From positions 62,001-126,000 of the forward strand of contig NZ_PDBX01000002.1 in assembly GCF_002564105.1 (NCBI RefSeq): DNA of 64,000 bases, in the 5' to 3' direction. Shown here in pieces: positions 27,054 to 36,123 of the stretch (the stretch's first letter is position 1; every line of letters starts with the position of its first letter). This DNA is from Collimonas sp. PA-H2 (GTDB lineage Bacteria > Pseudomonadota > Gammaproteobacteria > Burkholderiales > Burkholderiaceae_D). The position numbers were made by a program, and so were the translations under genes. The notes under the pieces are model-generated. The model was not told where the DNA came from. It searched no databases and was given only the letters and a program-made list of their open reading frames with translations.

Positions 27054-27416
27054 ATGGCCAACGAACTGGTTTTCGATAACAAGCTGCACTCCGAGAAAAA
27101 TCTGGCCTGGTGGCTCTATTTCGCTCACGCCGCCAGCCTGCTGTTCTCGCTCGGAACGCTTTCCTGGATCCCCTTGATCATCAACTACGTCAAACGCCAG
27201 GATGCGGCAGACACGTTTGTGTATAGTCACCACAACTGGCAGATCCGTTCGTTCTGGTGGTATCTGCTGTGGGTGGTCGTCGGCGGCGTGCTGTGCCTGA
27301 CCTTGGTCGGGATTCCACTGGCGCTGGTGGTGTGGGGCCTGGCCTGGCTGTGGAAGGCCTACCGCCTGATCAAGGGCCTGGTAGACCTGAACGACAACAA
27401 GGCAATGCCTGCCTGA
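27054..27416 (+). CDS. Small membrane protein, DUF4870-like
   Basis: A 120-residue protein with three or four hydrophobic segments: 'WWLYFAHAASLLFSLGTLSWIPLIINYV', then 'SFWWYLLWVVVGGVLCLTLVGIPLALVVWGLAWLWKAYRLIKGL'. This layout and the central 'VYSHHNWQIRSFWW' match the DUF4870/YtcJ-like small membrane proteins of Burkholderiales. GAAGGAAAAAC precedes the ATG. Function is not established. It lies in a same-strand series with serB and a GNAT gene, with gaps of 60-70 bp. Confidence 0.8.
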   Translation: MANELVFDNKLHSEKNLAWWLYFAHAASLLFSLGTLSWIPLIINYVKRQDAADTFVYSHHNWQIRSFWWYLLWVVVGGVLCLTLVGIPLALVVWGLAWLWKAYRLIKGLVDLNDNKAMPA

Positions 27417-27484
27417 ACTGGCGCAACACTGCCCGCTGCTGCGGGCAGTGGCAGCATCATCATTCCCTCACATAGCTTCCAGGC

Positions 27485-28018
27485 ATGAGCAATACCCTCG
27501 TTTCACCTGTCCGGCCCATGCTTGCCGGCGACATCTCGGCCGTCATGCGGATCCAGGCCGAGTGCTATCCGCCATCGATGCTGGAAGCAGAAGACGTATT
27601 CCGCGCCCGTCTGGCGCTGACGCCAGCCACCTGCTGGATCTGGTCGCCGGCTCCTGATAACGCGGCAGCTTATCTATTCAGCTATCCGTCCCGCAAAGAT
27701 GCAATCACCCCGCTCGGCGCCCAGTTCAAGCTGGCCGCGGCGCCGGATTGCCTGTACCTGCACGACCTGGCCGTCGCGCCAGACGCCCGCGGCCAACGCG
27801 CAGCCAATGCACTGGTCGCGGCAGCGCTCGACCATGCGCGCGCAGAAAACCTGGAGTGGAGCGCGCTGGTGTCGGTGCAGCAATCGCAGGAATTCTGGGG
27901 CAGGCTTGGCTATGCCGCGATCGAAGTCGAACACTCCCCGGTCAAAGAAAACCTCGACAGCTACCGAGTGTCCGGCAGCACACAGGCCGCGATTTATATG
28001 CTGCGAGAATTGACCTGA
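27485..28018 (+). CDS. GNAT-family N-acetyltransferase
   Basis: A 177-residue acetyl-CoA-dependent acetyltransferase. The acetyl-CoA-binding motif A is 'LYLHDLAVAPDARGQRAANALVAAAL' (about residues 88-113), containing the R/Q-x-x-G/A signature in the slightly altered form RGQRAA, and 'EFWGRLGYAAIE' is the usual C-terminal element. The N-terminal 'MLAGDISAVMRIQAECYPP' fits the same fold. The acceptor is unknown. Confidence 0.9.
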   Translation: MSNTLVSPVRPMLAGDISAVMRIQAECYPPSMLEAEDVFRARLALTPATCWIWSPAPDNAAAYLFSYPSRKDAITPLGAQFKLAAAPDCLYLHDLAVAPDARGQRAANALVAAALDHARAENLEWSALVSVQQSQEFWGRLGYAAIEVEHSPVKENLDSYRVSGSTQAAIYMLRELT

Positions 28019-28166
28019 CGACCGCTGCGGCGATAAGATGAAACACGGCATAAGCCGCAACACCGCCCGCCATTTCCGGGCCCGACAGACTGGAGGCTGG
28101 GTATGAAAGCTTGCGTTTCTTTTAAGAGTGAAAAAAACATCAACCACTTTAAAGGAACGCGCCGTC

Positions 28167-28934
28167 ATGGCCACTTCTATTTCTGCCCAAGATCCATTCA
28201 AGTACACCACCATCGCCCATAGCGGCCATCATTACTGCAGTCCGCTTTCTTCCAACAAAGCCGTCGGCTTGCTAGCTGCGCTGCAGCTGCAGGCTGACGC
28301 CCTGGTGCTGGATGCCGGTTGCGGCAAAGCGGCATTGCTGCGCGACTTGCTGGCATCGCAGCCGGTGCGCGGCGTCGGCGTCGACATCAATCCGGCTTTC
28401 CTGGCTGAGGCCGCGCATGCCTGGGCAGCCAGCCATCCTGGCGACGGCCGCCTGACCCTGATCGCACACCAGCTTGAGCAGCATCCCCTTCCCCCCAAAG
28501 GCTACGACGCCATTCTGTGTGTCGGCTCCACTCATGCGCTTGGAGGATTTGAACGTAGCCTCACCACCTGCCGGCAATGGCTCAAGCGCGGCGGCGTGCT
28601 GTTGATTGGCGAAGGTTATTGGAAACAGCAACCATCTGAGGAATATCTGGCCACTCTCGGCGCCACGGAAGATGAGCTGACCAGTCATGCGGAAAACATT
28701 AAACGTGCGCTTGCGCATGGTTTCAAGCTGCGCATCGCCACGGAGAGCAGCGATGACGAATGGGATCAATACGAGAACATGTACTGCCAGGCAGTGATGG
28801 AGTATTCGGCATCTCATCCGGATGACCCTGACACCCTCGCTTTCCGTGAAAGAGCCCGGCGCTGGCACGACAGCTATCTCGCATCTGGCCGTTCGACGCT
28901 CGGATTCGGCTTCTATCTGCTGGAAAAGAGCTGA
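28167..28934 (+). CDS. SAM-dependent methyltransferase, class I
   Basis: A 255-residue Rossmann-type methyltransferase. Motif I is 'VLDAGCGKAALLRDLLAS', followed by an acidic 'GVGVDIN' strand that holds the SAM ribose, and 'YDAILCVGSTHALGGFERSL' for the central strand and substrate region. I prefer the ATG at 28167 with AAAGGA at 10 nt spacing; a GTG at 28128 gives 13 extra residues. The C-terminal domain is Trp/Tyr-rich. The substrate is unknown. Its terminator appears to have been interrupted by a palindromic element. Confidence 0.85.
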   Translation: MATSISAQDPFKYTTIAHSGHHYCSPLSSNKAVGLLAALQLQADALVLDAGCGKAALLRDLLASQPVRGVGVDINPAFLAEAAHAWAASHPGDGRLTLIAHQLEQHPLPPKGYDAILCVGSTHALGGFERSLTTCRQWLKRGGVLLIGEGYWKQQPSEEYLATLGATEDELTSHAENIKRALAHGFKLRIATESSDDEWDQYENMYCQAVMEYSASHPDDPDTLAFRERARRWHDSYLASGRSTLGFGFYLLEKS

Positions 28935-28970
28935 TACTGCCGTCGCATAAAAAAGCCGGCAGTGCAAGCC

Positions 28971-29430
28971 TAATGCCGTTCAGTTAAGACTGAACGGCAT
29001 TTTTATTTGCGGAACTCGTAGGGTGGGCACTCCGTGCCCACGCGGACGGGCCGGGGCGCGTAGCCGGGGCACGAATGTCAGGGACACGAATATCCATGAT
29101 ACTGCGTGGGCACGGAGTGCCCACCCTACGGCAGCGATTTTCAGTAGGGAATGATTAATTGTGTAGCGATTTTGTATCCAGCCGGTTGCTGTGCCCCTGC
29201 TTGTGTGGTCGAACTGATGGCGCTGCTGTTCGCATTCGGCGCGATAAGCGCTGCGGGCTTCCTGAGCTCGCGACAAAGCACCGGTAGGGTGGGCACTCCG
29301 TGCCCACGCGGATAGGACCGGGGCGCGTAGCCCGGGTGCGAATGCCCAGGGACGTAAATCTCCACGGTACTGCGTGGGCACGGAGTGCCCACCCTACGCC
29401 ATGTCGTCCTGCCCTAACTGAACAGCATTA
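28971..29430. mobile_element. Palindromic element, double-core copy, inserted in a terminator
   Basis: Terminal inverted repeats TAATGCCGTTCAGTTA and TAACTGAACAGCATTA (one mismatch) bound 460 bp. At the left end, the inverted repeat and its complement form a 13-bp hairpin (28972-29001) followed by a T-run, a terminator-like structure. Two 112-114 bp cores follow (29018-29129 and 29284-29397). Each is bounded by GTAGGGTGGGCACTCCGTGC and its complement, and each arm is itself a hairpin (GTGGGCAC-TCC-GTGCCCAC). 154 bp without a recognisable gene separates the cores. The element is flanked by 13-bp direct repeats (28958-28970 and 29431-29443, 11/13 identical) and lies between convergent genes. 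No transposase. Confidence 0.75.
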
Positions 29431-29490
29431 GGCAGTGCGGGCCGGCTTTTAAAATCGCAATCGCACCGGCTTCACGCCACTTATCTGTCG

Positions 29491-30654
29491 CTACATTACG
29501 GCCAAGGCCTGTTCGATATCAGCAATCAGATCCTGCGGATCTTCCAGGCCGATGTTGAAGCGCACCAGGATGCCCTTGCCTTGCCAGTTCTGGCGCATGG
29601 CCTGGATGCGGTAAGGCACGCACAGGCTATTCGCGCCGCCCCAGCTGTAGCCGATCTTGAACAGCTGCAAGCTGTCGACGAAACGGTCGGTCTGCTCTTC
29701 GCTGTAGTGCTCGTCGAACACCACCGAAAACAAACCCGCGGCGCCGCTGCAATCGCGCTGCCAGATGTCATGACCCGGGCAATCCGGGAAGGCTGGATGC
29801 AGCACCCGGCTGATCTCGGGCCGCTGCTTGAGCCAGCCCGCAATGTTGCGCGCCGCTGCATCATGCGCTTCGAAACGCATCTTCATGGTCGGCAGGCTGC
29901 GCAGCACCAGATAGACATCGTCCATGCCGACGCCGAAGCCAAGCCGCATATGGGCGGTCTGCAGGCGCTGGTTCAAGGCGGCGTCACGCGTGATGACCGC
30001 CCCCATCAGGACGTCCGAGCCGCCCGACTGGTATTTGGTGAGGGCATGCATGACGATATCGACGCCAAGGTCGAAAGCGCGCAGGGCCAGGCCGGCCGAC
30101 CAGGTGTTATCGATCGCTACCAGTACATTGTTGGCGTGGGCCGCCTGGCAGATGGCGGGAATATCCGGCATTTCCATCGACACCGAACCCGGCGCTTCGG
30201 TCCAGATCAGGCGGGTATTCGGCTGGATCAGGGCGGCAATGCCGGCGCCGATCAATGGATCGTAATAGCGCGCGCTGATGCCGAAATCGCGCGCCAGCCA
30301 GTTGCCCAGGTCGCGGTTCGGGTTATAGACGTTATCCGGCAGCAGCACGTCGTCGCCGCTCTTCAGCAAAGCCAGGTTGACCATCGTGATCGCCGCCAGG
30401 CCGCTGGGGGCCAGCAGGCAGTGCTGGCCACCTTCGATTTCCGCCAGGCGCGCTTCCAGCGTGAAGGAAGTCGGGGTGCCGTGCAGGCCGTAAGTGTAGC
30501 CGTTCTTTTCCTGCCAGTTGCGCGCCCGCATCGCGGCGACATTCTTAAACAGGACTGTAGAGGCGTGGTGTATGCCGACCGGGAAGGCGTCAAAGCCTGC
30601 CGGAGCCTGGTAATCGCTGTGGATCACCGCGGTTTGAAAATTCTTTTTTGCCAT
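29491..30654 (-). CDS. metC: PLP-dependent cystathionine beta-lyase-like enzyme
   Basis: A 387-residue enzyme of the Cys/Met metabolism PLP family. The PLP lysine is K207 in 'MHALTKYQSGGSDVLMG', preceded by the PLP-contacting 'AIDNTWSAG'; 'YTYGLHGTPTSFTLEARLAEIEGG' near residue 53 is the conserved tyrosine-containing segment. The T-W-S-A-G sequence and the tail 'YRIQAMRQNWQGKGILVRFNIGLEDPQDLIADI' agree better with MetC-type beta-lyases (cystathionine to homocysteine, pyruvate and ammonia) than with gamma-synthases. It is convergent with the methyltransferase gene. Confidence 0.87.
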   Translation of the reverse strand: MAKKNFQTAVIHSDYQAPAGFDAFPVGIHHASTVLFKNVAAMRARNWQEKNGYTYGLHGTPTSFTLEARLAEIEGGQHCLLAPSGLAAITMVNLALLKSGDDVLLPDNVYNPNRDLGNWLARDFGISARYYDPLIGAGIAALIQPNTRLIWTEAPGSVSMEMPDIPAICQAAHANNVLVAIDNTWSAGLALRAFDLGVDIVMHALTKYQSGGSDVLMGAVITRDAALNQRLQTAHMRLGFGVGMDDVYLVLRSLPTMKMRFEAHDAAARNIAGWLKQRPEISRVLHPAFPDCPGHDIWQRDCSGAAGLFSVVFDEHYSEEQTDRFVDSLQLFKIGYSWGGANSLCVPYRIQAMRQNWQGKGILVRFNIGLEDPQDLIADIEQALAVM

Positions 30655-30693
30655 ATGCCTTGGAAGAATTTCTTGATGAATTATTTGCCCGGA

Positions 30694-31146
30694 TTATTTA
30701 CTTGAATGGGTGGCCTGCGCCGGCTGCTGCACCACCAGTACGAATGGCTTGGTCACCGCATCGTCGGTGGTCGACCAGGTGCCGCTGAAGGTGTTGCCGA
30801 CCAGGGCGCCGGTCCACTCGCCGGAGACATCCTTGCCGTTGAGCGACTCTTCCATGACGACATCAGTATTTTCCGATTCGCCGGCCAGCAGGATCTTGGC
30901 GTTCTGCCCTGCAATCACGTAGCTACCCTGGATGCCCTCAGTCGGATCCGGCTTCAATTGCAGATGCATTTCTATCTTGGCGTCGCCCAGTGTGCCGCGC
31001 AAGGTCAGCGGCTTGGCGAACAGGCCGGCTGCGGCAGGCGCCGTGGCAGAAACCGTCGCCGCGCCGCTATCGCTATCAGCTAGCGCCAGGCTCGAAGCCA
31101 ACCCCAGCGATAAAGTCAGCGCAACGACAAACTTCCCTGCCGTCAT
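30694..31146 (-). CDS. Secreted hypothetical protein
   Basis: About 150 residues with a signal peptide ([23 protein letters not shown]) and a short beta-rich domain containing '[35 protein letters not shown]' and '[19 protein letters not shown]', a pattern of alternating hydrophobic strands often seen in small lipocalin-like or cell-surface proteins. The ATG overlaps the rimO stop codon (ATGA), so it is translationally coupled to rimO. No function is indicated; the coupling may be simple genome compaction. Confidence 0.75.
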   Translation of the reverse strand: MTAGKFVVALTLSLGLASSLALADSDSGAATVSATAPAAAGLFAKPLTLRGTLGDAKIEMHLQLKPDPTEGIQGSYVIAGQNAKILLAGESENTDVVMEESLNGKDVSGEWTGALVGNTFSGTWSTTDDAVTKPFVLVVQQPAQATHSSK

Positions 31147-32525
31147 GCAGCTGCCCACAGGTCATGCGCATCGGAGGCGGTGATGGTGACATCGACAAAC
31201 TCGCCGACCACCAGCTTCTTGTGCGGCTCATACGGCGGCTTGACATACACCACGCCGTCGATTTCCGGCGCATCGGCGCTGGAACGGCCGACGCCGCCGC
31301 TGCGGTCGACGGAGTCGATCAGCACGCGCATGGTCTTGCCAACCTTGGCTTGCAGACGCTTCTTGGAAATCTCTTCCTGCAGCTGCATGACGCGGCCGCG
31401 GCGCTCTTCGCGCAGCTCTTCCGGCACCGGATTATCCAGGGCGTTGGCAGTCGCGCCTTCCACCGGCGAATAGGCGAAGCAGCCGAGACGGTCGATTTCG
31501 GCTTCCTTGAGGAAGTCCAGCAGGTATTCAAACTCGGCTTCAGTCTCGCCCGGGAAGCCGGCGATAAAGGTCGAGCGGATAGTCAGGTCCGGGCACATGG
31601 CGCGCCAGGCCTGGATCCGTTCGATATTCTTTTCGCCGCTGGCCGGGCGCTTCATGCGCTTGAGGACATCCGGATGCGCGTGCTGCAACGGCACGTCCAG
31701 GTATGGCAGCACCTTGCCTTCGGCCATCAGCGGGATGATCTGATCGACGTGCGGATACGGGTAAACGTAGTGCAGGCGCACCCAGGCGCCGTATTGGGCG
31801 GCGATCTCGCCCAGTGCAGTCACCAGTTGCGTCATGTGAGTCTTGACCGGCTTGCCGTTCCAGAAACCCATGCGGAACTTGACGTCGACGCCGTAGGCGC
31901 TGGTGTCCTGCGAGATCACCAGCAGTTCCTTGACGCCGGCCTTGAACAGGTTCTCGGCTTCCATCATGATGTCGGCGATCGGACGCGACACCAGGTCGCC
32001 GCGCATCGACGGGATAATGCAGAAACTGCAACGATGATTACAGCCTTCCGAGATCTTCAGGTAGGCGAAATGCTTTGGGGTCAGCTTGATGCCTTGCGGC
32101 GGCAGCAGGTCGATGAAGGGCGCATGCGGTTTCGGCAGATGCTTGTGGACGGCAAACATGACTTCACCGACAGCGTGCGGGCCGGTCACTTCCAGCACTT
32201 TCGGGTGGATTTTCTGGATGATGTCGTCGCCGTCGGCGTCTTTCTTGGCGCCCAGGCAGCCAGTGACGATAACCTTGCCGTTTTCGCTCAGCGCTTCGCC
32301 GATGGCGTCCAGCGACTCTTGCACGGCGGCGTCGATAAAGCCGCAAGTGTTGACGATGACCAGGTCGGCGCCTTCATAAGACTTGGCAGTTTCATAACCT
32401 TCCGCGCGCAACTGGGTGAGGATTTGTTCAGAATCGACCAGTGCCTTAGGGCAACCAAGGGAGACGAAACCGACTTTAGGGGCTGGAACTGGTGCAGCTG
32501 GCGCTGCGGAAATGACATTGGACAT
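31143..32525 (-). CDS. rimO: Ribosomal protein uS12 methylthiotransferase RimO
   Basis: About 460 residues; a radical-SAM enzyme that adds a methylthio group to an aspartate of ribosomal protein uS12. The N-terminal MTTase domain begins '[22 protein letters not shown]'; the radical-SAM cluster motif CxxxCxxC is in '[19 protein letters not shown]'; a C-terminal TRAM domain ('[33 protein letters not shown]') binds the substrate. The ATG at 32525 is chosen over a TTG at 32543. It is followed directly by an overlapping secreted-protein gene. Confidence 0.97.
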   Translation of the reverse strand: MSNVISAAPAAPVPAPKVGFVSLGCPKALVDSEQILTQLRAEGYETAKSYEGADLVIVNTCGFIDAAVQESLDAIGEALSENGKVIVTGCLGAKKDADGDDIIQKIHPKVLEVTGPHAVGEVMFAVHKHLPKPHAPFIDLLPPQGIKLTPKHFAYLKISEGCNHRCSFCIIPSMRGDLVSRPIADIMMEAENLFKAGVKELLVISQDTSAYGVDVKFRMGFWNGKPVKTHMTQLVTALGEIAAQYGAWVRLHYVYPYPHVDQIIPLMAEGKVLPYLDVPLQHAHPDVLKRMKRPASGEKNIERIQAWRAMCPDLTIRSTFIAGFPGETEAEFEYLLDFLKEAEIDRLGCFAYSPVEGATANALDNPVPEELREERRGRVMQLQEEISKKRLQAKVGKTMRVLIDSVDRSGGVGRSSADAPEIDGVVYVKPPYEPHKKLVVGEFVDVTITASDAHDLWAAA

Positions 32526-32635
32526 GACGAAAGGTGGGGTCAAAGCGAAAGACGCTATTGTACCCCTTCCCTTGCCATGGTTACCCGTGATGAGCCCTAA
32601 AAACCTGTCACAGGATCAAGAGCCCTTCAGGGCGT

Positions 32636-33202
32636 TTACTTTTTGGTCTTTTCCGCTGGCGGCGGAGGCGCAAACGGGAAGGTGCCGAACATGTTCTTGG
32701 TCTGGTTCTGCATCTGCTCCTGCATCTGGATGAACAGGCCCTTGCTCTGCTCGATGTAGTTGCTCATCATGCCCTGCATCATCGGTCCCTGGACATTCAT
32801 GAACTGGGTCCACATCTCCGGGCTGAAAGGCTTGCCTTCGTACAGGCCCTTGGAGTTCTCCGCCAGCTTGTTCTGGATATCGATGAAAGCCTGGATGTTC
32901 TTTTCCAGGTAGTTGCCCATCATCCCCTGCATGGCGTGGCCGTAGTAGCGGATGATTTGCGACAGCGCCGCGCTGGAGAACATGGGCGTGCCGTTGGATT
33001 CTTCTTCCAGGATGATCTGCAACAGGATACTGCGCGTCAGATCGTCGTCGGTCTTGGCGTCCAGCACCACGAACTCTTCATTGTCCAGCACCAGCTGCTT
33101 GACGTCAGTCAGAGTGATATAGGAGCTGGTCTGCGTATCGTACAAACGCCGATTCGGATATTTCTTGATCAAGCGTTCAGACGTCTTTTTTGTAGTAGTC
33201 AT
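32636..33202 (-). CDS. phaR: Polyhydroxyalkanoate synthesis repressor PhaR
   Basis: A 188-residue DNA-binding regulator that senses PHA granules and represses phasin genes. The N-terminal PHB_acc_N domain has the hallmark 'RLIKKYPNRRLYDTQTSSYITLTDVKQLV'; a central PHB-accumulation domain ('FVVLDAKTDDDLTRSILLQIILEEE') is followed by a Met/Gln-rich stretch. It lies about 200 bp downstream of phaB and 280 bp from rimO, in the same direction as phaC and phaB. This gene order is common in Oxalobacteraceae. Confidence 0.96.
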   Translation of the reverse strand: MTTTKKTSERLIKKYPNRRLYDTQTSSYITLTDVKQLVLDNEEFVVLDAKTDDDLTRSILLQIILEEESNGTPMFSSAALSQIIRYYGHAMQGMMGNYLEKNIQAFIDIQNKLAENSKGLYEGKPFSPEMWTQFMNVQGPMMQGMMSNYIEQSKGLFIQMQEQMQNQTKNMFGTFPFAPPPPAEKTKK

Positions 33203-33401
33203 TTCTGTCCCAGGTTACTGCGCTATAACGCGCTTATAGGTGCTGAGCCGCAATCAATTTGCTGCAACACCTCATTATATTGCGCAAAACATGTGCAACC
33301 GGCTTTTATAGGGAGATTTATTGCATTGCAATATGGACAAGCAAATCCAGCAGCCCGCGCGGACCGGCAATGCGGTCCACACGAGTCTGGCAAGGGCTGG
33401 A

Positions 33402-34142
33402 TCAGCCCATATGCAAGCCGCCGTTCAGCGAGAAGTCGGAGCCGGTGGCATAGCCGCCTTCATCCGACACGATCCAGGAGATGATGGAAGCGATTTCTTC
33501 CGGCTCGCCCAGGCGCTTGACCGGAATCCCGGCCACGATCTTTTCCAGCACATCCGGTCGGATCGAACGCACCATGTCGGTCCCGACATAGCCTGGCGAG
33601 ACGGTATTGACGGTCACGCCCTTGGTTGCCACTTCCTGCGCCAGCGCCATGGTGAAACCATGGATCCCGGCCTTGGCGGTCGAATAGTTGGTCTGGCCGA
33701 ACTGGCCCTTCTGGCCATTCACCGACGAGATATTGACAATCCGGCCCCAGCCGCGGTCGGCCATGCCATCGATTACCTGCTTGGTGACGTTGAACAGCGA
33801 ATTCAGGTTGGTGTCGATCACCGCATCCCAGTCAGCCTTGGACATCTTGCGGAACTGGCCGTCGCGGGTGATGCCTGCGTTATTGATCAGGATATCGATT
33901 TCGCCGATCTCAGCCTTGACCTTCTCGAACGCCGCCTTGCAGGAATCCCAGTTGGAGACATTCCCTTCCGAGGCATGAATATCAAAACCCTTGGCGCGCA
34001 TATCGGCCAGCCATTTGTCCTTGCGCGTTGAATTCGGACCGCAGCCAGCGACTACGGTAAAACCATCTGTGCAAAGACGAGTACAAATTGGGGTGCCGAT
34101 ACCGCCCATTCCCCCGGTCACATAAACGATTCGCTTTGCCAT
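33402..34142 (-). CDS. phaB: Acetoacetyl-CoA reductase PhaB
   Basis: A 246-residue short-chain dehydrogenase that makes (R)-3-hydroxybutyryl-CoA from acetoacetyl-CoA with NADPH. The cofactor loop is 'VTGGMGGIGTPI' (residues 8-19); catalytic Ser-Tyr-Lys are in 'NISSVNGQKGQFGQTNYSTAKAG', with Y and K in YSTAK. The string 'NAGITRDGQFRKMSKADWDAVIDTNLNSLFNVTKQV' is diagnostic of PhaB. GAAGGAGA precedes the ATG. It lies about 140 bp after phaC; phaA (thiolase) is not in this window. Confidence 0.96.
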   Translation of the reverse strand: MAKRIVYVTGGMGGIGTPICTRLCTDGFTVVAGCGPNSTRKDKWLADMRAKGFDIHASEGNVSNWDSCKAAFEKVKAEIGEIDILINNAGITRDGQFRKMSKADWDAVIDTNLNSLFNVTKQVIDGMADRGWGRIVNISSVNGQKGQFGQTNYSTAKAGIHGFTMALAQEVATKGVTVNTVSPGYVGTDMVRSIRPDVLEKIVAGIPVKRLGEPEEIASIISWIVSDEGGYATGSDFSLNGGLHMG

Positions 34143-34192
34143 CTCTTGTCTCCTTCAAAAAAACAATTCAATAATCGATCTGCTATTCATTT

Positions 34193-34234
34193 ACTGCTGC
34201 CTTCTGCACATCCACTGCTGCCTTCTGCACATCC
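34193..34234. repeat. 21-bp tandem duplication between phaB and phaC
   Basis: Two exact adjacent copies of ACTGCTGCCTTCTGCACATCC (34193-34213 and 34214-34234) in the gap between the phaC stop and the phaB start. Non-coding; could change spacing or stability of the phaC-phaB transcript. Confidence 0.9.
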
Positions 34235-34285
34235 GCACATTCCTGTGACTTGTTTTATTCTGCCCTGATTTTGTTCTGTTCCAGT

Positions 34286-36055
34286 CTATTCTGCCCTGAC
34301 TTTGACATAGCTGCCCGGCGCCGCTTCGATCACGCTGTGCTTAGTATTTCCTAATTTGCGCGGCGCTGCCACTTGTTTTCCTGCATGTTCCGATAAAAAT
34401 TTCGACCATTCGGTCCACCAGCTGCCAGGATGCTCGGCGGCGCCGGCCAGCCAGGCGTCGGCATCGGCTGCCTTGCCGCTGTCATTGGTCCAGTAGCTGC
34501 GCTTGTTCTTGGCCGGCGGGTTGATGACGCCGGCGATATGGCCGGAGGCGCCCAGCACGAAGCGGTTCTGCTTCGGCTTTTTCGGATTCAGCAAGCCCAG
34601 CGAAGCATAGGCCGAAGTCCAGGGCACGATGTGATCTTCGCGCGAGGCGTAGATGAAAGCCGGCGCATCGATCTTGCCGAGGTCGATCTTGGCGCCGCCC
34701 ACGGTCAGCTTGCCGGCATCCTTCAATGAATTATCCAGGTACATATTGCGCAGGTAATAACAAAACATCGGCCCCGGCAAATTGGTGCTGTCGGCGTTCC
34801 AGTACAACAAGTCGAAGGAGCTCGGCTGCTCGCCCTTGAGGTAATTCGATTCGACATAATTCCACAGCAGGTCGTTCGGCCGCAGGCTGGAAAAGGCCGA
34901 GCCGAACTCGCGCCCCGGCATCAGGCCGCCCTGGCCGATCGCCTGTTCGCGCATGCGGATCTGCATATCGTCGATGTAGACGTCGAGGATGCCGGTATCG
35001 CTGAAATCCAGGAAAGCGGTCAGCAAGGTCAGGCTGGCCACCGGATTGAGCTTGGCCGCCGCCAGTTTCGCCAGCGCCGTCGAGAGGATGGTGCCGCCGA
35101 CGCAAAAGCCGAGCGCGTTGACCTTGTCCTGGCTGGAAATTTCCTGCACCAGTTCCAGCGCCTTGATGGCGCCGTCGTCGATGTACTGATCCCAGGTCGT
35201 GTGTGCCAGCGACTCGTCGGCATTGCGCCAGGAAACCAGGAACACGCTGTGGCCCTGCTCTACCGCATAGCGCACCAGCGAGTTCTGCGGCTGCAGGTCT
35301 AGGATATAGAATTTGTTGATGCACGGCGGCACGATCAGCAGCGGCCGCTCAAACACCTTGGCGGTCAGCGGCTGGTACTGGATCAGCTGGAACAGCGCGT
35401 TTTCAAACACCACCGCGCCTTCAGTGGTGGCCACGTCCTTGCCCACTTCAAACGCCGTTTCATCGGTCTGCGAGACGCGGCCCTTGTGCATGTCGGCAAT
35501 CAGCTGGGCGATACCCTTGGTCAGGCTTTCGCCGTTGGTCTCGACGATTTTCTGCTGCGCCACCGGATTGGTCGCCAGGAAATTCGACGGCGCCATGGCG
35601 TCTATCATCTGCTGCACGGTAAAGCCGATCTTGCGCTTGATCTTGGGCGGCGCGTCCAGCGCATCGACCATGGCGTTGAGGAAATGCGCATTCAGCAAGT
35701 AGGCAGCGGCATTAAAGGCATACAGCGAATTGCCATGCCAGGCAGCCCCGCTGAAGCGGCGGTCGGCGAAGTCCGGCGGGCGCGCCGCCAGCATGTCTTG
35801 CCACAAGGCCGACAGCTTTTGCGTGTACTCCACCTGCAGCTTTTCCAACGCTACCGGGTCCAGCGCAATGCCCAGCTCGCTCAGTCCGGCTGGGCCTTGG
35901 CCGTGGGCCGACGCGTTCAACGCACCGAGGAACATATTGGGATCGCCGATGTGGCTGAGCTGCTGGAGAAACTGGGGATTGAAGGCTTGATTGAACTGCT
36001 GCGAGAGTTGCAGCAAGGCGGCAGGGTCGAAGACGGAAAATTGGGGCGTATTCAT
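34286..36055 (-). CDS. phaC: Class I poly(3-hydroxyalkanoate) synthase PhaC
   Basis: A 589-residue polymerase that joins hydroxyacyl-CoA monomers into PHA on the granule surface. The lipase-like box has the catalytic cysteine C318 in 'NALGFCVGGTILSTALAKL'; the catalytic aspartate is in 'FLDFSDTGILDVY' and the histidine in 'GASGHIAGVINPPAKNKRSYW'. The N-terminal domain (about residues 1-200) and the C-terminal 'GSYVKVRA' are typical of class I, short-chain-length synthases. It is the first gene of phaC-phaB with phaR downstream. Confidence 0.97.
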   Translation of the reverse strand: MNTPQFSVFDPAALLQLSQQFNQAFNPQFLQQLSHIGDPNMFLGALNASAHGQGPAGLSELGIALDPVALEKLQVEYTQKLSALWQDMLAARPPDFADRRFSGAAWHGNSLYAFNAAAYLLNAHFLNAMVDALDAPPKIKRKIGFTVQQMIDAMAPSNFLATNPVAQQKIVETNGESLTKGIAQLIADMHKGRVSQTDETAFEVGKDVATTEGAVVFENALFQLIQYQPLTAKVFERPLLIVPPCINKFYILDLQPQNSLVRYAVEQGHSVFLVSWRNADESLAHTTWDQYIDDGAIKALELVQEISSQDKVNALGFCVGGTILSTALAKLAAAKLNPVASLTLLTAFLDFSDTGILDVYIDDMQIRMREQAIGQGGLMPGREFGSAFSSLRPNDLLWNYVESNYLKGEQPSSFDLLYWNADSTNLPGPMFCYYLRNMYLDNSLKDAGKLTVGGAKIDLGKIDAPAFIYASREDHIVPWTSAYASLGLLNPKKPKQNRFVLGASGHIAGVINPPAKNKRSYWTNDSGKAADADAWLAGAAEHPGSWWTEWSKFLSEHAGKQVAAPRKLGNTKHSVIEAAPGSYVKVRAE

Positions 36056-36123
36056 GCGGTAACCGTTGATTTGGCGTATTTTCGTGTATCTTTTATCGGA
36101 TTGACTCTAAAGCAGGAAACACA

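Noticed and set aside
28980-29392. Open frames of 83-133 codons through the palindromic element
   Set aside because: They translate the hairpin arms (repeated HGVPTL- and VGWALRAHA-like peptides); similar frames appear at 39 kb, so they are repeat artefacts.
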